From positions 141,608 through 205,607 of the forward strand of contig JAAYDY010000042.1 of assembly GCA_012729015.1 (NCBI GenBank): a stretch of 64,000 nucleotides of DNA, written 5' to 3'. Shown here one piece after another: positions 59,268-64,000 of the stretch; the stretch's first letter is position 1; the number at the start of each line of letters is the position of its first letter. Made by a program: the position numbers and the translations under genes. Source of the stretch: Phycisphaerae bacterium. GTDB lineage: Bacteria; Planctomycetota; Phycisphaerae; FEN-1346; JAACEH01. The notes beneath the pieces were generated by a model, which worked only from the letters and a program-made list of their open reading frames with translations, did no database searches and was not told the DNA's origin.

Positions 59268-60776
59268 TTACGGAGCCCCTCCGGCGCCGGGCGCCGCCAG
59301 CGTCGCGCGATCCTTGCCCTGCCGCTTCGCCTCGTACAGGGCCGTGTCCACCCGCTTGATGAAATGGTCCGGCGTGGCATCTCCTTCATACTGCCCCACC
59401 CCGATGCTGAGCGTGACCGGGACCGCCTGTCCGTCCACCACCAGCTTCTGCCCGCGAACGCCCTGAAGCAGACGGTCCGCCAGCGCCTGCGCCTGACGCA
59501 ACGACGTTTCCACCAGCACCACGGCGAACTCGTCGCCGCCGTAGCGCGCCGCCAGGTCAGTCGCCCGGATCGACTTCTCGATCACCCGCGCCACCTGCGC
59601 CAGCGTCGCGTCACCGGCCTGGTGTCCCAGCCGGTCGTTGACCAGCTTCAGCCCGTCCATATCGATCATCAACAGGCTCAGCTTCGACCCGTATCGGTTC
59701 GCGCGGCCGACCTCCTCCGTCAGACGCTCCACGAACGTGCGGTGGTTCGCCAGGCCGGTCAGGCCGTCGGTTTGCGCCTGCCGTTCCACCTCGCGGAATA
59801 GCTCGATGTTGTAGATGCTGGCCCCGATCAGTTCGCACAACTGCTCGATCGGCGGCAGATCGATCTCCTCGTCGAACGGCTGACCGTCCGTCTTGTCCGC
59901 CAGATTGAGTACCCCGATGATCCGGTGCCCGCTCATCAGCGGCGCCACAATGCAACTGCTGGTCGCGTAGTTCTCCACGAAGCCCCGGTCGATCGACAAC
60001 TGCTCGCGGGCCTCGAATTCCTTGAAATCCCGGATCAGAATCAGCCGGCGACGCTGGATCGCCAGGCTCATCGGCGAATTCACCACGTCCGCAAGGTCCA
60101 CGCGGTCGGCAATCTTCCACGGGTGGTTGTGCCGCTCAAGCACAAGGTGGCCGCTCCGCTGGTCGTGGAAGTACAGCGAGGCAAACCGCGCCCCCACCAG
60201 CAGCGGCACGCGCTCCACGCACGCCTCGACAATCGTCTGGAGGTCCAGGCAGTTGATCAGGCGGCTCAGCCGCGTCACCATGTGCAGTTTCTCAAGCACC
60301 CGCTCCAGCCGCGACGTGCTGCGCCCGGCCAGTTGCCGCCGAACCTCCGCATCATTCAGGACCGACGCCTGCCGGTCTGTCTCGGCAGCCAGCTCGTCAA
60401 CGCGCCGCTCCAGTGTCCGGAGTGCGTCCTGCTGACGCTCGGCGCGGTCCCACAGGCGCAGCCGGCATCGCACCTCGTGCGACCGCAGCGGCTTGACGAC
60501 CAGATCCTCGGCCACCGACAGCCACGAGGCATCCATCTGGTCCGCCTGACCGGCCGAGCAGACGAGTACAAGGCCCCCGCCGCCGCCCGCCAACTGAGAC
60601 GGATCCATCTCCGACAAACGGCCCAGGCAGTCGACATCCAGGAAGACCAGGCGCGCGGAATCTCCGGAGCCGGGCGGCCACGACGACCGCACCTCCAACT
60701 CGTGGCATTCCTCGCGGCACAGGTCGGTCAGGACCCCGATCACCGCCGCGTCCCTGGTCACTGCGCAAACGTTCAT
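59268..60776 (-). CDS. Diguanylate cyclase with receiver-like and GAF domains
   Basis: 502 aa from the ATG at 60776; the open frame continues upstream over the divergent gene start. The N-terminal ~115 residues form a degenerate receiver-like fold (LVFLDVDCLGRLSE, DLVVKPLRSHEVRCRLRLWD). A coiled coil (~120-165) and GAF domain (~180-330: VGARFASLYFHDQRSGHLVL) follow. The GGDEF domain has RATD (inhibitory I-site, 404-407), then YGGDEFAVVL with GGDEF at 413-417, all catalytic residues intact. It makes c-di-GMP; together with the HD-GYP protein at 40495 it indicates c-di-GMP signalling. Confidence 0.93.
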   Translation of the reverse strand: MNVCAVTRDAAVIGVLTDLCREECHELEVRSSWPPGSGDSARLVFLDVDCLGRLSEMDPSQLAGGGGGLVLVCSAGQADQMDASWLSVAEDLVVKPLRSHEVRCRLRLWDRAERQQDALRTLERRVDELAAETDRQASVLNDAEVRRQLAGRSTSRLERVLEKLHMVTRLSRLINCLDLQTIVEACVERVPLLVGARFASLYFHDQRSGHLVLERHNHPWKIADRVDLADVVNSPMSLAIQRRRLILIRDFKEFEAREQLSIDRGFVENYATSSCIVAPLMSGHRIIGVLNLADKTDGQPFDEEIDLPPIEQLCELIGASIYNIELFREVERQAQTDGLTGLANHRTFVERLTEEVGRANRYGSKLSLLMIDMDGLKLVNDRLGHQAGDATLAQVARVIEKSIRATDLAARYGGDEFAVVLVETSLRQAQALADRLLQGVRGQKLVVDGQAVPVTLSIGVGQYEGDATPDHFIKRVDTALYEAKRQGKDRATLAAPGAGGAP

Positions 60777-60981
60777 GAGGTCACCGAGGGCCCCTGGCCC
60801 CGGACACGCCGCCCTCACGTCGAGGCGGACGCTCCCCGTCCGGGTTTCTCCAAGTATATTATCGGCCGACGCCTGCCCGTTCTTGACACGGAGCCGACCG
60901 GCGCCGAGATGGAGACGTCCATGCCCCTCGCCGCCGACGAGCGCTGGACGAGCGGCCTCGCCCGCCCTATAATCCGGCCCC

Positions 60982-62253
60982 ATGCACAACGTGGCCCACG
61001 ACGACAATTCGACCGCACCCTTTCGCCGCTGGCTTGCCGCCAGGTACCCGTCCGTCGCCGCCCTCAACGGCGTCTGGCGACAGCAGTTCGCTTCGTTCGA
61101 CGACGCCAGCGTGCCCGAACTGACCCTCGCCGCCGCCAGAGACGCACTGCCGGCCCACCTCGACCGCCTGGCCTACGAGGACGCCACCGCCCCCGACCCT
61201 GCCGAAACCGTCCTGGACTACGTCGGCGACGCCGTGACCGACGACGACCGCTCGCCTGCCGCCGCCCTCTACTGGCGCATCCGGACGGCTGCCCGCGAAC
61301 TCCGCGCGGCCGGATACCCCACGACCGAGTACGTGCTCGCCGCGGTCGCCGCCGACATCGACCGCCACCCTGAAGCCATCGGAGCGTTCGCCCTTCGGGC
61401 AGCGCTGATGCACGGCGCCACACCGCCCGCGCCGGGTGACCCCGAATCCTCCGACGCCCACGGCGTCCGTCCCCTGCTGGAACGCCTGAGCGGTGGCCCC
61501 TGGACGGCCGACCGCAAGGCTCTGGTCCTCTGGCCGCGGCTCTACGCCCACGTCAAGCGCATCGCCACGGTCATGGCACGCGACCACGGTCCCGCGGCGG
61601 CAACGGCCATGTTCGGATTCGAGCGGCCCCTTCAGACCGAAGGGCCCCTGCTGCTGAAGCGCACCCTCGACCAGGCGGCCCGGGCGCGGCTGGCCGTTGC
61701 CGTCGCAGACACGCGGCTGCCCGACGACGTGCTGGCCGGCTTCCCGCTCGTCGTCTGCCCGACGCTCGAAGTCCTGGCCGCCGACGACATGCGGAAGTTC
61801 CTGCGCTACGTGCAGCGGGGCGGCTTCCTGGCCATCGGCCCGCGAGTGCCCCTGCTGAACGAGCAGATGCGAAGCGACGACACCCTGGCCGCCCATTTCC
61901 TCGACGGGCTGTCGGAATTCAGCCTCGACTTGATGCCTTGCGGCGATGGGGGATTCTTCACGCTGCCCGGAGTGATCTCCCTGGAGACGGTGCAGGCCCT
62001 GATGTTCGAATCGGGGCTGGCCAAAGGGTTTGCCGCGTCGTCGCCGTTTGTTGATCTGGCGGTTCACCGATCGCCGACCGGGCGGCGTCTGCTCTTCGCC
62101 GCCAACACCACGACCTCGTCCGTCGCGACGACGCTCGCCGGCGAACCCTTCCGCACGCTGACCGAAGTCGGCGGCAGCCGCATGTGGCACGACGCCTCGC
62201 AGGGCCCCCTGACGCTGCCCCCCTGCTCCGTCACCGCCTTCGACGTGGCCTGA
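60982..62253 (+). CDS. GH42 beta-galactosidase-like protein lacking most of the catalytic barrel
   Basis: 423 aa. The first residues, FRRWLAARYPSVAALNGVWR, match the mid-barrel motif of GH42 enzymes (FR-WL-KY-S-LN-W). Most of the barrel that should follow is replaced or degenerate, and I see no NEP/catalytic Glu motifs. Residues ~235-300 form the Rossmann-like trimerisation domain (LVVCPTLEVLAADDMRKFLR, GGFLAIGP), and the C-terminus ends in a beta domain (LPPCSVTAFDV). No signal peptide. Possibly a non-catalytic sugar-binding remnant or a pseudoenzyme. Confidence 0.55.
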   Translation: MHNVAHDDNSTAPFRRWLAARYPSVAALNGVWRQQFASFDDASVPELTLAAARDALPAHLDRLAYEDATAPDPAETVLDYVGDAVTDDDRSPAAALYWRIRTAARELRAAGYPTTEYVLAAVAADIDRHPEAIGAFALRAALMHGATPPAPGDPESSDAHGVRPLLERLSGGPWTADRKALVLWPRLYAHVKRIATVMARDHGPAAATAMFGFERPLQTEGPLLLKRTLDQAARARLAVAVADTRLPDDVLAGFPLVVCPTLEVLAADDMRKFLRYVQRGGFLAIGPRVPLLNEQMRSDDTLAAHFLDGLSEFSLDLMPCGDGGFFTLPGVISLETVQALMFESGLAKGFAASSPFVDLAVHRSPTGRRLLFAANTTTSSVATTLAGEPFRTLTEVGGSRMWHDASQGPLTLPPCSVTAFDVA

Positions 62254-62324
62254 GATTCGCCCCGGACACGGTGCCGTCGCAGCGACGGCGGCCGGCGGGT
62301 GGCTCCATGGAATGTGTTGCGGGA

Positions 62325-63170
62325 TTATGCCTCGCCGCGGTCCTCGCGGCGCACGGCGGCGCGCGAGGAATTGCTGCGCAGGGCGTGGGCGGTCTTGCGA
62401 TAGGCCAGCAGCACCGGCCCGGACAGGGCATAGGCTACGAACAGGATGGCCAGCACGCGTTCCTTCTGCCAGATGACCAGCAGCACCAGCAACACGAGGA
62501 AGACCAGGTGCCTGAGAGGCCGCCGGCCGCGGATAAGCTGGTTGACCAGGTGCGTGTATCGCACCGTCGAGACCATGAGCAGGCCGAGGATAAGGGCCGA
62601 CGCCGGAAGGCTCCAGACCAGGTAGAGGGCCACCGTCGGCAGGGTTTCCAGCCCGTGGCACAGGGACATCAGGAGGGCCACCAGCCCCGCCAGGGCTCCG
62701 GCGGCCGCCGGGCTCGGAAGGCCGCGGAACGCCATATGGGCCTCTTCGTCGTGGACGTTCTCGACGTTGAACCGCGCCAGCCGCAGGATCGCGCAGCCGG
62801 CATAGGCGGCAGCCAGGATCATCGTCAGGCGGACGACGTTGCCCGCAGGAATCACGTCGGCGACGAGCCGATAGGCCAGCAGGCCGGGCGCCGCGCCGAA
62901 CGAAACGGCGTCGGACAGGCTGTCGAGCTGGCCGCCGAAATCGCTCGTTGCGCGGGCGAACCGCGCCACGCGGCCGTCCAGCGCGTCGAACACCATGGCC
63001 AGGAAGATCAGGTACGCCGACAGCGCAAAGGCGTTGACCGTCGCCGGGTTGATCTGCCCGTCCACAACCAGCGGCCCGCTGCGCGCAATCCAGGCCATCG
63101 CGGCGAACCCGCAGACCGCGTTGCCCAGGGTGACCAGCGACGGCAGAACGGCGATGTTCGGCATCTTCAT
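62325..63170 (-). CDS. pssA: CDP-diacylglycerol--serine O-phosphatidyltransferase
   Basis: 281 aa from the ATG at 63170. The CDP-alcohol phosphotransferase motif is complete: DALDGRVARFARATSDFGGQ then LDSLSDAVSFG. About eight hydrophobic segments. It makes phosphatidylserine in the inner membrane. Its ATG overlaps the psd stop by four bases, so the two successive steps to phosphatidylethanolamine are translationally coupled. Confidence 0.95.
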   Translation of the reverse strand: MKMPNIAVLPSLVTLGNAVCGFAAMAWIARSGPLVVDGQINPATVNAFALSAYLIFLAMVFDALDGRVARFARATSDFGGQLDSLSDAVSFGAAPGLLAYRLVADVIPAGNVVRLTMILAAAYAGCAILRLARFNVENVHDEEAHMAFRGLPSPAAAGALAGLVALLMSLCHGLETLPTVALYLVWSLPASALILGLLMVSTVRYTHLVNQLIRGRRPLRHLVFLVLLVLLVIWQKERVLAILFVAYALSGPVLLAYRKTAHALRSNSSRAAVRREDRGEA

Positions 63171-63835
63171 GTGAACTGCCCCAGAACGGTCAGACCCGCC
63201 TTCACGCGGTCGCCCACCCGGACGGCCACGTCCACCGGCGTCGTCACGGGCACCACCAGGTCCGTGCGACTGCCGAATTTGATCATACCAAACCGCTGGC
63301 CGGCTGCCAACGTGTCGCCCTCGGCGGCCTCGCAGACAATCCGCCGCGCGATCGCCCCCGACACCTGACGCACCAGGATCGGAGCGTCCACGGCCGCAGC
63401 CCGCAAGACCAGGATGTTCTGCTCGTTCTCGGCCGCGCTGGACTCGCGAAGAGCGTTCAGGTAGCGCCCCGGCTTGTACACAATCCGCTCCACGCGGGCC
63501 TCGCACGGGGACCGATTCAGATGGCAGTTGAACACTGACAAGAAAATCGAAATGCGAAGGGCCTGCCCCTGGACGCCGAGTTCCGAGGGGGCGTCGATGG
63601 TCTCGACGGCCGTGATGCGGCCGTCCGCCGGCGACACCAGCAGCCGCTCGCCCTGCGGCACTCGGCGCTGCGGATCGCGGAAGAACGAGAACACCCACAC
63701 GGTCACCGCCAGCGGGATGGCCGCCAGGTACCAGAGCGGCCCGCAGGCAGCCACCGTCACCAGGGTCGCCAGGAGCCCCAGCCCCCCGAACAGGGCAATC
63801 TCGCGTTTGGCGTAATGCGTCAACGGTATTCGCAC
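63167..63835 (-). CDS. psd: Phosphatidylserine decarboxylase proenzyme (short type)
   Basis: 222 aa, GTG start at 63835 with GAGGA upstream. Two N-terminal membrane segments (15-30, 35-52), then SPADGRITAV, FLSVFNCHLNRSPCEARVE and the self-cleavage site Gly188-Ser189 in MIKFGSRTDL, where Ser becomes the pyruvoyl group. It decarboxylates phosphatidylserine to phosphatidylethanolamine. First gene of the psd-pssA pair. Confidence 0.95.
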   Translation of the reverse strand: MRIPLTHYAKREIALFGGLGLLATLVTVAACGPLWYLAAIPLAVTVWVFSFFRDPQRRVPQGERLLVSPADGRITAVETIDAPSELGVQGQALRISIFLSVFNCHLNRSPCEARVERIVYKPGRYLNALRESSAAENEQNILVLRAAAVDAPILVRQVSGAIARRIVCEAAEGDTLAAGQRFGMIKFGSRTDLVVPVTTPVDVAVRVGDRVKAGLTVLGQFT

Positions 63836-63944
63836 AGGATCCTCGCAACAGAACTCGCGTATCGTCCCAAACCTTCAGTGTAGCCGCCGACGCCGGCGAA
63901 GAAAAGGCTGATCCGACATTTCCGGGAACCCGCCGCACTCACCC

Positions 63945-64000
63945 CTCCCCCTTCCAGGGGGAGGTGCCCCGAGCGACAGCGAGGGGCGGTGAGGATCGAA
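63945..64000. repeat. Dispersed C-rich/G-rich intergenic repeat, copy 2
   Basis: CACCCCTCCCCCTTCCAGGG then GGAGGTGCCCCGAGCGACAG and CGAGGGGCGGTGAGG, continuing off the window. It resembles the copy at 55062-55122. The 109 bases between it and psd show no gene. Confidence 0.55.

Overview
The window is a GC-rich (about two-thirds G+C) chromosomal segment with dense housekeeping genes, mostly canonical Shine-Dalgarno sites and several TTG or GTG starts. No rRNA, tRNA or CRISPR array was seen. Gene content points to a Planctomycetota-type bacterium, perhaps Phycisphaerae-like and anaerobic. The clues are a sigma factor with a very long N-terminal arm of extra helix-turn-helix segments, DUF1015, DUF116 and DUF342 proteins, an AmmeMemoRadiSam A protein, a short AhcY, secreted hydrolases and many dispersed palindromic intergenic repeats. 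The phylum is an inference from protein style.

Layout. 1-3.2 kb: an HD phosphohydrolase cut by the window edge and a membrane-bound FlaA1/CapD-type UDP-sugar dehydratase, both on the minus strand. 3.7-8.4 kb: a secreted SH3-domain protein, then two tandem lipoprotein N-acetylmuramoyl-L-alanine amidases separated by a mobile-looking repeat (element A), with htpX and lemA upstream. 8.7-13 kb: a DUF342/FapA-like protein, ruvX coupled to a GDT1-type transporter, and a secreted esterase. 13.4-20.7 kb: the unusual sigma factor, yjbQ, element B, a GH38 mannosidase-like enzyme and glmS. 21-23.1 kb: pheT without its EMAP-type tRNA-binding domain. 23.1-25.9 kb: a small accessory island of unrecognised genes, two of them bracketed by diverged direct repeats, plus phage-like gene fossils and a third palindromic element. 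26-29.4 kb: def-fmt-DUF116-rsmB operon. 29.6-32.8 kb: a TPR protein, rpsT, a YqaA/DedA-like membrane protein and AMMECR1. 33-39 kb: pta, an NtrC-type regulator, dprA, aroB and a membrane OB-like protein, all minus, with element D downstream of dprA. 39.1-42.5 kb: folC converging on an HD-GYP/HDOD protein. 43-52.8 kb: a long co-directional run pheA-tpiA-secG-pyrE-yicC-remA-gmk-rpoZ-coaC-coaB-dut-ftsK. 53-58.6 kb: a secreted esterase-like protein, a candidate standalone structured RNA with its own promoter and terminator, trpF, ahcY and DUF1015. 58.7-64 kb: a CBM48-like protein, a GAF-GGDEF cyclase, a catalytically headless beta-galactosidase-like protein, and pssA-psd.

The most unusual material is intergenic. 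Two related inverted-repeat elements (A and B) carry nested 20-bp palindromes, and one has 27 bp inserted exactly at a palindrome's dyad. Two modular hairpin elements (C and D) are built from oppositely oriented copies of one hairpin. The 23-25.7 kb island has repeat-bracketed genes. The roughly 207-nt RNA candidate at 54.8 kb has a near-consensus promoter and a 10-bp terminator stem but contains no gene.
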